Numbered from the stretch's first letter, positions 17,418 to 26,775 are shown. The stretch: DNA of 64,000 nt from Anderseniella sp963787895 (GCA_963787895.1 CAWBEX010000008.1:682001-746000); one strand, 5' to 3'. The notes: generated from the letters alone by a model not told the origin. Made by a program: numbers and translations.

Positions 17418-18257
17418 ATGGCGGAGCGGACACAGGCAAGTTTAGGTTGTCTTGTCCGCTCTGCCTTTTTTGCGGCGGCAACACTGTTTTCCGGTATTGC
17501 GCCTGCGGCAGCTGAGGAGGTCGACCTTGAGTTGGTGCTGGCCATGGATGGGTCCGGCAGCATAAACCCGACAGAATTCAAGCTGCAGATTGAAGGCACC
17601 GCAGCGGCTCTTACCGAGCCGGCGCTTCGTCAGGCCATCTTGTCTGGCCCACTTGGCCGCATCGCTATAGCTGGCTTGATATGGTCCGACGCGGCGTTTC
17701 CCAAGTACCCGACGGAATGGCACCTACTCGACTCCGAGGCCAGTATAGATGCGTTTGCCTCGCGCATTCTGACCTTCACCAACCCCGCGACCAACGCAGT
17801 GCGCCAAGGCAAGGGTGGTGGTGGAACAGGGATCGGAGAGGGCATTGTTTATGCCCTTGAAATGATTAGGACAAATAGGTTTCAAGGCTTGCGCAAAGTG
17901 GTAGATGTGTCAGGCGATGGCGTCGAGACAGACCCCTGGTTTGAAAAGGCGCTCATGCTTCCGGACGCGCGGGTTCTGGCGGCTGCCCAGCAAGTCACGG
18001 TCAATGGCCTCGCCATCCTCACCGACAATGCCAGGCTGGATGAGTATTACCGTGAGAACGTTATCCAGGGCCCTGGGGCGTTTGTGATAAGGGCTGACAA
18101 CTTTGTCGACTTCCATCGCGCCATTCGCCTCAAGCTGTTGCGCGAGGTGTCGCAAAAGATCACCCTAAAGGAACCGAATGGCCCGGCGCCGCAGGTTTGC
18201 AGAAAAGTTGCACAGCTTGTGCCACGCCTTCCTGGTGCTCAACCCGCAACCCGTTAG
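17418..18257 (+). CDS. DUF1194 secreted protein (von Willebrand factor A-like), copy 1
   Basis: The 279-residue protein starts 2 bases after tmm. It has a signal peptide (hydrophobic residues 12-32, AAAEE cleavage region) and a VWA-like core with an intact MIDAS start, Asp-Gly-Ser-Gly-Ser in VLAMDGSGSINPTEF, plus the second core strand KVVDVSGDGVETDP. DUF1194 proteins are common in alphaproteobacteria and have no established function; metal-dependent binding of a periplasmic partner is expected from the fold. Co-transcription with tmm is likely. Its stop overlaps the convergent tdm stop by 4 bases. A paralogue lies at 31177. Confidence 0.88.
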   Translation: MAERTQASLGCLVRSAFFAAATLFSGIAPAAAEEVDLELVLAMDGSGSINPTEFKLQIEGTAAALTEPALRQAILSGPLGRIAIAGLIWSDAAFPKYPTEWHLLDSEASIDAFASRILTFTNPATNAVRQGKGGGGTGIGEGIVYALEMIRTNRFQGLRKVVDVSGDGVETDPWFEKALMLPDARVLAAAQQVTVNGLAILTDNARLDEYYRENVIQGPGAFVIRADNFVDFHRAIRLKLLREVSQKITLKEPNGPAPQVCRKVAQLVPRLPGAQPATR

Positions 18258-20623
18258 GATCTTGGTTTGGTCTTCTTGGGGTCGTAGTGGGCAAACGGCA
18301 CAATCTCCGCAGGTAGCCGCTTCTGATGACCGTCCAGCTTACCCACCTCCAGCTTTGTGCCGATCTCACTGTGTGCAACATCCACCCTTGCCAGGGCGAT
18401 GTTCTTTTTCAGCAATGGTGAGCGCATCGAGGAGGTAACCTCGCCAATCTGCGCCCTTCCTACATGTACGCAATCACCGTGACCAACGTCTGTGGCGCTG
18501 TCGATATCAAGGCCTACCAGCTTTCGTGCAGGATGCTCCTTGCGCCTGATCAATGCATCACGTCCGATAAAATCATCGGTCTTTGACTTCAGTGGCACTG
18601 TAAACCCGATGCCTGCCTCGAAAGGATCAGTCTGGTCACTGAACTCATAGTTGGCAAAAATTAGCCCGGCCTCGATGCGGACCATGTCCAATGCTTCGAG
18701 CCCCATAGGGGTCAACCCTCGTGGCTCACCCGCCTCCCAGATGGCGTCGAATACCGTTGAAGCGTGTTTCGGGTGGCACCAGACTTCGTAGCCAAGTTCG
18801 CCGGTATATCCGGTACGGGACACAACAACCGGCACCCCTTGTGCATTGCCAATCCTGCCGACCGTGAAGCGGAACCATTCCAGTTCTGCAAGTTCCGGCT
18901 GGTGTGGTGGTGTCCAGATGACGTCCTTCAGGATATTGCGGCTTTCGGGGCCTTGCACAGCAACGTTGTGCATCTGGTCCGTTGATGACCGGATCAACAC
19001 CTTCAGCCCGAGTTTTTCGGCAACTTCGCGCAGCCACACGCCACCATAGTCGTCGCCGCCGATCCAGCGGAAATTGTCCTTGCCCAGCCGCAGGAGCGTT
19101 CCGTCATCAATCATGCCGCCGTGCTCGTAGCACATGGCAGAGTAGACCACTTGACCAACGGCCAGTTTCTTCACGTCTCGGGTTAGCGTGTATTGCATCA
19201 GAGCTTCGGCATCCGGACCGGTAATCTCAAATTTCCGCAGCGCCGACAGATCAAGGATGATCGCCTTTTCACGGCACGCCCAGTATTCTTCAATCGCACC
19301 GGCCTTGGCGAAACTTGCTGCCAGCCAGAAGCCCTTGTATTCGATGAAATTGCGGGTGTGCCTGGCAAAGCACTCATGAAAGCCAGTCTCTTTGGTCATC
19401 TTGGGTTCCGAATTTGGCGTGGCGCGAATTGCTACTGCGCGAGAAAATTTTTGCTTGCTGTCGTAGGTGCGCACATGGATGTCGGTCGGGTTCCAGCCGT
19501 TGGCCGGACTGGTATCATCAGGACATGCAGAGCTTACACAAATCAGGTCCGTCAGAGCTCGCAACAGGACATAGTCGCCCGGTCGTGACCAGGGCTCGTC
19601 GGAGAACATCACCCCGTGGTCATCGACACCTGTGTTGAAGAAGAAGTTGATCGCCATCCAGCCTGCGCGGGGCATTACGCCATGTTCCGCCAGTGCCCCA
19701 TTGAAATTGTCTGAGCAGTTGGCATGGCCGGGATATCCGATATCGTCGTAGTACTTGGCAGCGCACGCCAGTGCAAAAGCATCATGGCGTCCACATGTGT
19801 CCTGGATAACCTCCACCAGCGGCAGCATGTCCTGATCATAGTACTTCGCATGCAGGCCGGGCATTGGGTATGCGTGGCCCATAAGAGTGCGCGTGGTCGT
19901 GACATCAAGGGAATGCTGCAGCCCCTTGTCCAGCTTGCGCGCCGAGAAACACTGGAAGTCAGTGCACTGGCGGCCATCGACGTCGAGGACCTGGATAAAG
20001 TCTCCTTCCTTGACAAAATAGGCATTGGCCGTTGCGGATTTGATCCGCAAATCCAGCACAACATCGGCCAATGGGTCCGGCAGTTCAAAGCGTGATTGGC
20101 TGCGTGGATTTGCTCTGGTAAGCAACACTGTGAGCGGCGTCGTGGTCGCCTGGCTAGCCATGTCCATGGCGCCACCCGGCGCAGCAATGATGATCACGCC
20201 CTTGCGGGCCACCTTGAAACCAGCGCTGGTTCCGGCAGGCGTTGCATCATCGAACAGACGCATTGCACCGGCCTTTGCCGGCTCAATATTGCGGCGCGCA
20301 AGGCCGGCACGCAATTTCTCCAGCGACGCGTCGTTGCTGCTTAACAGTGCCTTCAGTCCGGCTGCGTCACTGTTGGCTTTCTCTGACAGGACACCAGCAT
20401 CAATCTTGCCATCCGGGCCTGCCGCCAGGATCTCGCAAGCTTGCCCCCCTTCGTCATTTGTGATGGTAAAAGTGTCACTTGGTTCAACATCAATCAGGGT
20501 GGCACCAGAGCCGGCAACAACATAGCGCTCCATGCCAGGTTGCATTGAAAATGCTCGCGGCGAAATAATGCTGCTGGGGCGTGGAGGGCCTGCAATGATT
20601 GCGGGGTAAGCGGTATCCAGCAT
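18254..20623 (-). CDS. tdm: trimethylamine N-oxide demethylase
   Basis: The 789-residue protein has the two-part architecture of Tdm, which converts TMAO to dimethylamine and formaldehyde. An N-terminal DUF1989-type metal-binding half (about residues 20-395, with VDGRQCTDFQCFS, GHANCSDNFNGAL) is followed by a C-terminal tetrahydrofolate-binding GcvT-like half (about 400-780, with QGPESRNIL, SRTGYTGELGYEVWC, MVRIEAGLIFANYEF). The GcvT half can accept the formaldehyde unit. The start is set at ATG 20623, where the conserved-looking sequence begins; ATGs at 20668 and 20701 are in frame and cannot be excluded. It converges on the tmm operon. Confidence 0.92.
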   Translation of the reverse strand: MLDTAYPAIIAGPPRPSSIISPRAFSMQPGMERYVVAGSGATLIDVEPSDTFTITNDEGGQACEILAAGPDGKIDAGVLSEKANSDAAGLKALLSSNDASLEKLRAGLARRNIEPAKAGAMRLFDDATPAGTSAGFKVARKGVIIIAAPGGAMDMASQATTTPLTVLLTRANPRSQSRFELPDPLADVVLDLRIKSATANAYFVKEGDFIQVLDVDGRQCTDFQCFSARKLDKGLQHSLDVTTTRTLMGHAYPMPGLHAKYYDQDMLPLVEVIQDTCGRHDAFALACAAKYYDDIGYPGHANCSDNFNGALAEHGVMPRAGWMAINFFFNTGVDDHGVMFSDEPWSRPGDYVLLRALTDLICVSSACPDDTSPANGWNPTDIHVRTYDSKQKFSRAVAIRATPNSEPKMTKETGFHECFARHTRNFIEYKGFWLAASFAKAGAIEEYWACREKAIILDLSALRKFEITGPDAEALMQYTLTRDVKKLAVGQVVYSAMCYEHGGMIDDGTLLRLGKDNFRWIGGDDYGGVWLREVAEKLGLKVLIRSSTDQMHNVAVQGPESRNILKDVIWTPPHQPELAELEWFRFTVGRIGNAQGVPVVVSRTGYTGELGYEVWCHPKHASTVFDAIWEAGEPRGLTPMGLEALDMVRIEAGLIFANYEFSDQTDPFEAGIGFTVPLKSKTDDFIGRDALIRRKEHPARKLVGLDIDSATDVGHGDCVHVGRAQIGEVTSSMRSPLLKKNIALARVDVAHSEIGTKLEVGKLDGHQKRLPAEIVPFAHYDPKKTKPRS

Positions 20624-20783
20624 TGATCTGTCCGGCCCTTTGTTGATTGACGAGAAAAAAATCTTCATGTTGAGAATAGGGGCAAGAATTTTCGACCTCA
20701 AGCACTTTCAGCGTTGCGTTGCTACATTGATGCTGTGCTTGCCAGATTGACCGTCACCAACTGTGCATCGGCTGGAGAATTGC

Positions 20784-21644
20784 ATGGAAGCTCTGGGTTT
20801 GGGATTGGTCGCAGCCTTTGCATGGGGCGTTCATGACATTCTGGTCAGATATGTCAGCCGCAACGTTGGCATCGTATTGAGTCTGTTTCTGGTCCTCGCT
20901 TTCGGGGCTCTGGCGTGGACCGTGTTCGCGCTAGGGCTTGGAAGGTTGAACAGCGTGAACTCCACAGTTGTCTTGCTCAGCATTGCAGCCGGGTTCGCGT
21001 TCACCCTCGCCTGCATAGGTCATTACAACGCATTCGCGCGCGGGCCTGTCCGCATTGTTGCACCGTTGATAGGCGTTTATTCGGTGGTGGCATTTGCATG
21101 GGCAGCAGCCACCGGTGTCAGCGTCAGCTTTCTGCAATGGGTGGCAGTTGTCGGGCTGGTCGCAGGCATCGGGCTTGTGTCGCGTCGCGGTGGCGCCCAG
21201 GTCGAGGACTACGACCTCAAGCTCGTTGTCGGTTTTTGCCTCATGGCCATTGTCGGCTTCTCTGCCACATTCGTAATCGGTCAGGCGGCTGCATCGCAAG
21301 GCGACCATATGAGTGCAAGTCTGATCACGAGGCTCACAACTTTGGCGATTGTGGGCGTTATCATGTTGGTGTTGTGGATGCAGGGACGTGCGCGCATGAT
21401 GATACCAACACCGCGCCAGCTTGTAACGCTTGCCGCTATGGGTGTACTGGACGCGACTGCGCTGGGTGTGGTCCTGGCGGCGGGTGCCTTGCCCAACGCC
21501 CAGTTTGCCACAGCGGCATCATCGATCTTTGGCCTCGTGACGGTACTGCTCGCCTGGCTGTTTCTGCGTGAATCTGTCAACCGGACACAATGGGCGGGTG
21601 TGCTTATGCTGTTCGCCAGCATTGCCTACCTCTCTGCAAGCTGA
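20784..21644 (+). CDS. EamA/DMT-superfamily transporter
   Basis: The 286-residue protein has about ten hydrophobic helices in two five-helix EamA halves, the second starting near residue 150, typical of drug/metabolite exporters. ATG 20784 is preceded by GGAG at 20774-20777. It is divergent from tdm and convergent with folD, separated from the latter by one base. Export or import of an amine-pathway metabolite is possible from context only. Confidence 0.85.
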   Translation: MEALGLGLVAAFAWGVHDILVRYVSRNVGIVLSLFLVLAFGALAWTVFALGLGRLNSVNSTVVLLSIAAGFAFTLACIGHYNAFARGPVRIVAPLIGVYSVVAFAWAAATGVSVSFLQWVAVVGLVAGIGLVSRRGGAQVEDYDLKLVVGFCLMAIVGFSATFVIGQAAASQGDHMSASLITRLTTLAIVGVIMLVLWMQGRARMMIPTPRQLVTLAAMGVLDATALGVVLAAGALPNAQFATAASSIFGLVTVLLAWLFLRESVNRTQWAGVLMLFASIAYLSAS

Positions 21645-21645
21645 A

Positions 21646-22545
21646 CTACTTCCACCCGGCTTCAAGTTGACGCTGGTGAGCGACAGTCGCGTTGCGCATG
21701 AGTATCGCCGTTGTGACCGGCCCTACCCCGCCCGGCACCGGCGTAATCCAACTGGCAACATGCATCACCGCATTGGTGTCCACATCGCCAACGATGCTGA
21801 TACTGCCGTCCTCGGCGGTGACCTGATTGATGCCGATATCAATCACCGCCGCACCCGGGCGCACCATGTCCGCCCCTATCAGCTTCGGTTTGCCGACAGC
21901 CACAACAACTACGTCTGCCCGTCTGGAGTGCATTGCCACTGATCGCGTCATGTGGTGGCACACGGTCACCGTAGCGCCTTCCGCCATCAACATCATGGCA
22001 ATCGGTTTGCCGACAATTTCGGAATGCCCGATCATCACAACTTCCAGGCCCTTCATGACAAGGCCGGTTTCTCGTATCAGCTCGACAGCTGCCGCAGCCG
22101 TGCACGGTGCAAGCGCAATATCGTTGTAGACAATGTTACCGATCGAAGCCGGGTTCATCCCCTCGCAGTCCTTCAGCGGGTGAATCGCCGACTGTAACGA
22201 GCGCAAGTGGATGTGTTCGGGCACTGGCCGTTGCAGTATCACGCCAACCACAGCCGGATCATCATTCAGCTTCAACAGCTCTGCCTTGCATTCAGCCTGA
22301 CTGATCCCTACGGGCCACACCACCTGCTCAAACGGTATGCCGGCCTGTTCAGCTGTTCGCGCCTGATTGCGGACATAAACGGCAACTTCAGGCACATCGC
22401 CGATGCTGATGGATACGAGTTTGCCGATTGGCTTGGCTTCTTGCCTGAACAAGCGGACTTTTTCGCCGGCCTGGTCCAGTATGCGCCTGCGGACGTTACG
22501 GCCATCCAGCAGCCGGTGGTCCTTGAAACCATCATTTGTTGTCAT
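21646..22545 (-). CDS. folD: FolD-family methylene-tetrahydrofolate dehydrogenase with altered cyclohydrolase residues
   Basis: The 299-residue protein aligns along its length with FolD, which oxidises 5,10-methylene-THF and then hydrolyses methenyl-THF. Seen are VGVILQRPVPEHI (conserved Gln105), VIGHSEIVGKP for NADP binding and the C-terminal ASYITPVPGGVGP-like block. Two key sites differ: the Lys of Y-x3-K (Tyr57-VRN-Gln61 here) is Gln, and the Asp of the KDxDG motif is Glu128. The family knows this Lys as essential for cyclohydrolase activity. The start is ATG 22545 although the frame extends upstream. Beside tdm, a role in oxidising TMAO-derived C1 units is likely. Confidence 0.88.
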   Translation of the reverse strand: MTTNDGFKDHRLLDGRNVRRRILDQAGEKVRLFRQEAKPIGKLVSISIGDVPEVAVYVRNQARTAEQAGIPFEQVVWPVGISQAECKAELLKLNDDPAVVGVILQRPVPEHIHLRSLQSAIHPLKDCEGMNPASIGNIVYNDIALAPCTAAAAVELIRETGLVMKGLEVVMIGHSEIVGKPIAMMLMAEGATVTVCHHMTRSVAMHSRRADVVVVAVGKPKLIGADMVRPGAAVIDIGINQVTAEDGSISIVGDVDTNAVMHVASWITPVPGGVGPVTTAILMRNATVAHQRQLEAGWK

Positions 22546-22689
22546 GCTACTTCGCCTGCGAGCTGTCCGGCAAATCGTGATGCGGGACTTGAAAGGCTGA
22601 CCATTGTTACCGATATCTGGGTCAGAATGTCGTGTCCGAATCCCGCTGGGATTGTCATGGACACTAACAAGAGTCAAGGAGGCGCAGAG

Positions 22690-22959
22690 ATGACCAACGC
22701 CAAGCCAAGTCGCATGTCGCAAGTGCCGGAAAGCGAGATCGCCCTTGCCCAATTGGGGTTGGGTGAAGTCGCCTATGTCCGCAGCCTGCCCGCAAGAGAT
22801 GTTGCCCGGTTGACGGGTATCAATATCAAGATTGATCCCGATCAGAAACTGTTTTGCCTGTATCTTGCAGACGGAACGCCGGTGTCCGTATCAGACAGCC
22901 GTGACGCGGCTATTGCCAATGCGTTTGAACATGATCTGGCTACCATCAGTGTACATTAG
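22690..22959 (+). CDS. DUF1150 family protein
   Basis: The 89-residue protein matches the small alphaproteobacterial DUF1150 family: an N-terminal region with YVRSLPARDV, a central strand pair DQKLFCLYLADGTPVSVSDSRDAAI and the C-terminal hallmark ending ISVH. Members are often next to small heat-shock genes; none is adjacent here. A strong AAGGAGG site precedes ATG 22690, although the frame stays open upstream. Function unknown. Confidence 0.85.
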   Translation: MTNAKPSRMSQVPESEIALAQLGLGEVAYVRSLPARDVARLTGINIKIDPDQKLFCLYLADGTPVSVSDSRDAAIANAFEHDLATISVH

Positions 22960-22989
22960 TGCACAGGTAGAGCTTGTCATGGCCTGATT

Positions 22990-23460
22990 TCAGGCTGCAT
23001 GAGATGTGGAGGCCGAGGGCTCTGTCAAAATGGCATACAAGCTCTCGGCTTCGCGCGTGCCGCGCAACTTCTCGACAATCGCCTGATCCCGCAACAATCT
23101 TGATATCCGTGCGAGTGCTTTCAAATGATCCGCGCCTGCGCTTTCCGGAGCTAGAAGCAGGAACGCCAGATCAATAGGCATATCATCGACGGCCTCGAAC
23201 TTCACGGGCTGGGCAAGGCGCGCGAAAAGCCCATGCACACGATCAAGCTCCTTGAATTTTCCGTGCGGTATGGCAATGCCCTGACCAAGGCCGGTTGAAC
23301 CAAGGTTCTCCCGCTTGAGCAGGGTTTCGAACACCAGTTGCGGGTTGAGCCCGGAAACTCGCGCGCCTTCTTCAGCCAGTTCCTGAAGCAATTGGCGCTT
23401 GCTTGACACCTTCAGTGCAGGCAGGACGGCATGGCTGGAAATGATGTCAGACAATTGCAT
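22990..23460 (-). CDS. ptsN: PTS IIA-like nitrogen regulatory protein
   Basis: The 156-residue protein is EIIA-Ntr: the phosphorylatable histidine is in GQGIAIPHGKF (near residue 69), and the fold's PVKFEAVDDMPIDLAFLLLAPE strand follows. PtsN receives phosphate from the nitrogen PTS and adjusts potassium transport, carbon and nitrogen responses. It is the last gene of the rpoN-hpf-ptsN order conserved in proteobacteria, 73 bases after hpf. Confidence 0.93.
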   Translation of the reverse strand: MQLSDIISSHAVLPALKVSSKRQLLQELAEEGARVSGLNPQLVFETLLKRENLGSTGLGQGIAIPHGKFKELDRVHGLFARLAQPVKFEAVDDMPIDLAFLLLAPESAGADHLKALARISRLLRDQAIVEKLRGTREAESLYAILTEPSASTSHAA

Positions 23461-23533
23461 GATATGAGCTACTCCATGCGCAGGCTTTGATCCTGGATAG
23501 GATTTCTAGTGATTATGAGTCGGGTTCGCGACC

Positions 23534-24109
23534 TTATTTTGGCCCCGGGTCCACCCATCCCACATTTCCGTCCTTACGTTTGTACACCACATTCAAATTG
23601 CCGTTTCGTCCATTTCTGAAGAGCACAAATGGTTCGCGGGTGAAATCCAACTTCATCACAGCTTCGCCAACAGACAGTTCCTCGATGCTGGAGGTGGACT
23701 CCGCAATGATGACCGGATTTAGATCTGCCGGCTCGTCTGCCGTCTCATCCGGGCTTTCTGCTTGCAGCACATACTCTGCCGCTTCCATTGCGCTGATAGG
23801 TTCCGGGCGCGACAGGTGATGGTCCTTCAGCCGACGCTTGTAGCGGCGCAGCCGCTTTTCAAGGTGGGCGACGGCCATGTCGGCTGCTGCATGCGCATCG
23901 CCGCCATCCCCGTGAGCGTTGAGCACTAAACCAGTCGTCAAATGCAAGGTGATTTCGCAATCGAAACTCGAACGCTGTTTGGCAACCACCACAAGGCAGC
24001 TGACAATTCCTCCGAAGTACTTCGCGACATCACTGTGAATGCGGTTTTCGACGTGCTCACGAAGAGCATCACCAATGTCCAGATTCTTGCCGGTGATCTT
24101 AATCTGCAT
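23534..24109 (-). CDS. hpf: ribosome hibernation promoting factor, long form
   Basis: The 191-residue protein has the N-terminal S30AE fold (MQIKITGKNLDIGDALREHVENR to about residue 100). A linker and the long-form C-terminal dimerisation domain follow (VIIAESTSSIEELSVGEAVMKLDFTREPFVLFRNGRNGNLNVVYKRKDGNVGWVDP; described by position about 130-190). Long HPF joins two 70S ribosomes into inactive 100S dimers. ATG 24109 is chosen over an upstream TTG because the AGGGG site has suitable spacing only for the ATG. It sits between rpoN and ptsN, as is usual. Confidence 0.93.
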   Translation of the reverse strand: MQIKITGKNLDIGDALREHVENRIHSDVAKYFGGIVSCLVVVAKQRSSFDCEITLHLTTGLVLNAHGDGGDAHAAADMAVAHLEKRLRRYKRRLKDHHLSRPEPISAMEAAEYVLQAESPDETADEPADLNPVIIAESTSSIEELSVGEAVMKLDFTREPFVLFRNGRNGNLNVVYKRKDGNVGWVDPGPK

Positions 24110-24126
24110 GATATGCAAAACCCCTG

Positions 24127-24150
24127 TTCCGACACGGGACTTTGTCGGAA
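24127..24150 (-). promoter_or_regulatory. stem-loop in the hpf leader
   Basis: TTCCGACA and TGTCGGAA form a perfect 8-bp stem with an 8-base loop, directly before the AGGGG ribosome site of hpf on the minus strand. It could influence hpf translation or end transcripts from rpoN; there is no T tract. Confidence 0.35.
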
Positions 24151-24316
24151 GCTGACATCATTTTCAATATTGACTGTTTTGCCAGGACCTGCTTGGGCGC
24201 TTTTTGTGGCTGCGCCGATTACGTTCCTTGTTGGCCCGGCAAAGTGCGCGGGAACCTATTGCCACTGTGGCCGGTTGTCAATTGCAGTTGTTTAACAAAT
24301 GCGGCTTTGTGGGCAA

Positions 24317-25867
24317 TTAACCTGCGTCACGCATGCGTTTTTCCCTGCGCCTGACGATGGATGAAGGTATGTCCATTGCTTCGCGGTATTTCGCCACTGT
24401 GCGCCGAGCAATGTTGATTCCCTCGGCACAAAGCCGTTCAACTATCTGGTCGTCTGACAAAATATCCTTCACGCTCTCTCCGTCAATCATGTGACGGATC
24501 TTGTGTCTGACTGATTCGGCCGAGTGATCCTCGCCGCCAGACGATGAGGCAATTGCGGTTGTGAAGAAATATTTCAACTCGAACACACCGCGCGGGGTTT
24601 CGAAGAACTTGTTCGACGTGACCCGGCTGATGGTTGATTCGTGCATCGAAATGGCATCGGCAACGGTCTTCAGGTTCAACGGCCGCAAGTGTTCCACACC
24701 GTAAACCAGAAAGGCATCCTGCTGGCGCACGATTTCGCGCGCCACTGCAAGTATGGTCCTGGCCCGCTGATCGAGGCTCTTCACCAGCCAGGTTGCATTG
24801 GACATGCAATCGGACAGAAACAGCTTGTCTTCCTCGCGCTGCGTGCCGCCTGAGACCTGGGCGAAATACTGGTTGTTGACCAACACTTTCGGCAGCGTTT
24901 CGCTGTTAAGTTCTACTGCCCAACTTCCGTCGGGTGCCGGACGCACAATAACATCAGGCACCACCGTCTGGACAACGGTGGAACCAAACACACTACCCGG
25001 TCTCGGGTTCAGGGTGCGGATTTCGTCGGCCATCTCGCGCAGATCGTCCATGTCCACCTTGCACAAAGATTTGAGCCGGGCGAAGTCGTGCTTTGCCAGC
25101 AATTCCAGATAGTTGATGAAGCACTGCATCACCGGATCAAGCCTGTCACGTTCCTTCAATTGAATGGCAAGGCATTCCTTCAGGTCGCGCGCCATGATGC
25201 CTGGTGGATCGAAAGTCTGAACAATGGCCAGGGTTTCCTCGACCATCTCGCAAGACGTGCCGAGCATCTCAGCCACGCTTTCCACGTCGCTTGTAATGTA
25301 GCCGGCTTCGTTGACCAGACCGATCAGGTGCGACCCGATCATGCGCTGCGTCGGGTGGGTGACAGAAAGTGACAGTTGCTCGGTCAGGTGATCTGTCAGT
25401 GTTCGCTCACTGGCCAGTGTTGCGTCAAACGCCATCTCGCCATCAAACGATCCGTGTCCGCTGCCTGTACTTGAAGTGGTTTGCCAGCCGGAGTCCCGCA
25501 TCGCCCTTGGATCAGATGCCTCGCGGTTAATCTTGTCTGCGGTCGCCTCGTCCGCATATACGTTTTCTAGCCCGGTATCGAACTGATCGAGGTTTTCGGG
25601 CGTGTGTTCCTGGGAGTTTAGCTGTTCCGAAATGTCTCTGGGTTCGGATTGCGCGGTATTGGCTGGTGTCTCGTTGTCTGTGTCAAACCTGGCGCTGCTT
25701 TCGTCCCGCTCGTCCCGTTCAAGCAGGGGATTGGACTCAAGTTCGCTCTCGACAAACGCCTGCAGTTCGAAGTTCGACATCTGCAGCAGTTTGATCGCCT
25801 GTTGCAGCTGTGGCGTCATGACCAGGGATTGGCCTTGCCGCATCTGCAGTTTTTGACTCAGAGCCAT
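24317..25867 (-). CDS. rpoN: RNA polymerase sigma-54 factor
   Basis: The 516-residue protein has all three regions of sigma-54. The Gln-rich activator-binding N-terminus is MALSQKLQMRQGQSLVMTPQLQQAIKLLQ. An acidic linker (about 50-130) and the core-binding domain follow, then the C-terminal helix-turn-helix and the invariant RpoN box ARRTVAKYRE. ATG 25867 is used because it begins the conserved N-terminus and has GGGGAG upstream. The product controls nitrogen-related promoters and could act on the amine genes in this window. Position after lptB and before hpf is conserved in alphaproteobacteria. Confidence 0.96.
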   Translation of the reverse strand: MALSQKLQMRQGQSLVMTPQLQQAIKLLQMSNFELQAFVESELESNPLLERDERDESSARFDTDNETPANTAQSEPRDISEQLNSQEHTPENLDQFDTGLENVYADEATADKINREASDPRAMRDSGWQTTSSTGSGHGSFDGEMAFDATLASERTLTDHLTEQLSLSVTHPTQRMIGSHLIGLVNEAGYITSDVESVAEMLGTSCEMVEETLAIVQTFDPPGIMARDLKECLAIQLKERDRLDPVMQCFINYLELLAKHDFARLKSLCKVDMDDLREMADEIRTLNPRPGSVFGSTVVQTVVPDVIVRPAPDGSWAVELNSETLPKVLVNNQYFAQVSGGTQREEDKLFLSDCMSNATWLVKSLDQRARTILAVAREIVRQQDAFLVYGVEHLRPLNLKTVADAISMHESTISRVTSNKFFETPRGVFELKYFFTTAIASSSGGEDHSAESVRHKIRHMIDGESVKDILSDDQIVERLCAEGINIARRTVAKYREAMDIPSSIVRRREKRMRDAG

Positions 25868-25953
25868 CTCAGGCCAACTCCCCACGCATTACCCGATCTC
25901 ATGCTTGGAATAAATCCCTGCAAATTGCCGGTTTGCCGTCTGTGAGGCAGATA

Positions 25954-26775
25954 TTAAAGGCTGAACCCTTCACCAAGGTAAAGACGTCTCACATCAGGAT
26001 GTGCGACAATCTGTTGTGGTGTACCTTCCATTAATACGCGGCCTTCATGGATGATGAGTGCGCGATCAATGATTTCGAGGGTTTCGCGGACGTTGTGATC
26101 CGTAATAAGCACCCCGAGTCCCCGAGAGGTGAGCTGTCGCACCAACTGGCGAATATCATTGATTGCAATTGGGTCAATCCCTGCGAAGGGTTCATCGAGC
26201 AGGATAAATCTGGGATTGGCGGCAAGAGCTCGGGCAATCTCGACTCTGCGGCGTTCGCCGCCAGACAGTGCCATAGCTGGCGAACTCTTGATATGTGTGA
26301 TTTGAAACTCATCTAGCAACCCACGCAACTTACGATCACGCTGTGCCTTGTCAGGAACATGCAGTTCCAGCACGGCGCGAATATTGTCCTCAACCGTAAG
26401 TGCCCGGAAAACGGACGCTTCCTGGGGCAGATACCCAATTCCGAGCCTAGCCCTTTGATACATGGGCAGGTCGGTGATATCGGCCCCGTCGAGCGATATG
26501 GTTCCACTGTCTGCGGCAATCAGTCCGGTGATCATATAGAACACCGTCGTTTTTCCCGCACCATTGGGACCAAGCAACCCTACGGCTTCCCCACGGCGCA
26601 CCGACACTGAAACGTCCTGGGTAACAGGCCGACGCTTGAAGGACTTGCGCAGATTACGCGCTACAAGACCTTGCGCAGGCGATGCACCTGACTGGCTTGG
26701 TGCCTGGCTGGAAGATGACTTTTTCCGTCCGCCAAACAACGAAGACCACCACGAATTATTGCCGGTTCGCTTCAC
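25954..26775 (-). CDS. lptB: lipopolysaccharide export ATP-binding protein
   Basis: The protein is the LptB ATPase that powers LPS extraction with LptFG: Walker A GPNGAGKTT, Q-loop YLPQEASVFRALTVEDN, signature LSGGERRRVEIARALA, Walker B FILLDEPFAGIDPI and the switch ITDHNVRETL. The start is uncertain. The frame opens at TTG 26841, but GTG 26775 is preferred because the residues before it look non-coding; the core starts near GLVARNLRKSF. The Ser/Gln-rich N-terminal tail of about 45 residues is longer than in E. coli. It lies between lptA and rpoN. Confidence 0.92.
   Translation of the reverse strand: MKRTGNNSWWSSLFGGRKKSSSSQAPSQSGASPAQGLVARNLRKSFKRRPVTQDVSVSVRRGEAVGLLGPNGAGKTTVFYMITGLIAADSGTISLDGADITDLPMYQRARLGIGYLPQEASVFRALTVEDNIRAVLELHVPDKAQRDRKLRGLLDEFQITHIKSSPAMALSGGERRRVEIARALAANPRFILLDEPFAGIDPIAINDIRQLVRQLTSRGLGVLITDHNVRETLEIIDRALIIHEGRVLMEGTPQQIVAHPDVRRLYLGEGFSL

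Noticed and set aside
22978..23001. Hairpin CATGGCCTG-ATTT-CAGGCTGCATG between the DUF1150 gene and ptsN as a terminator
   Set aside because: Only a 5-bp uninterrupted stem with mismatches beyond it and no T tract on either strand.
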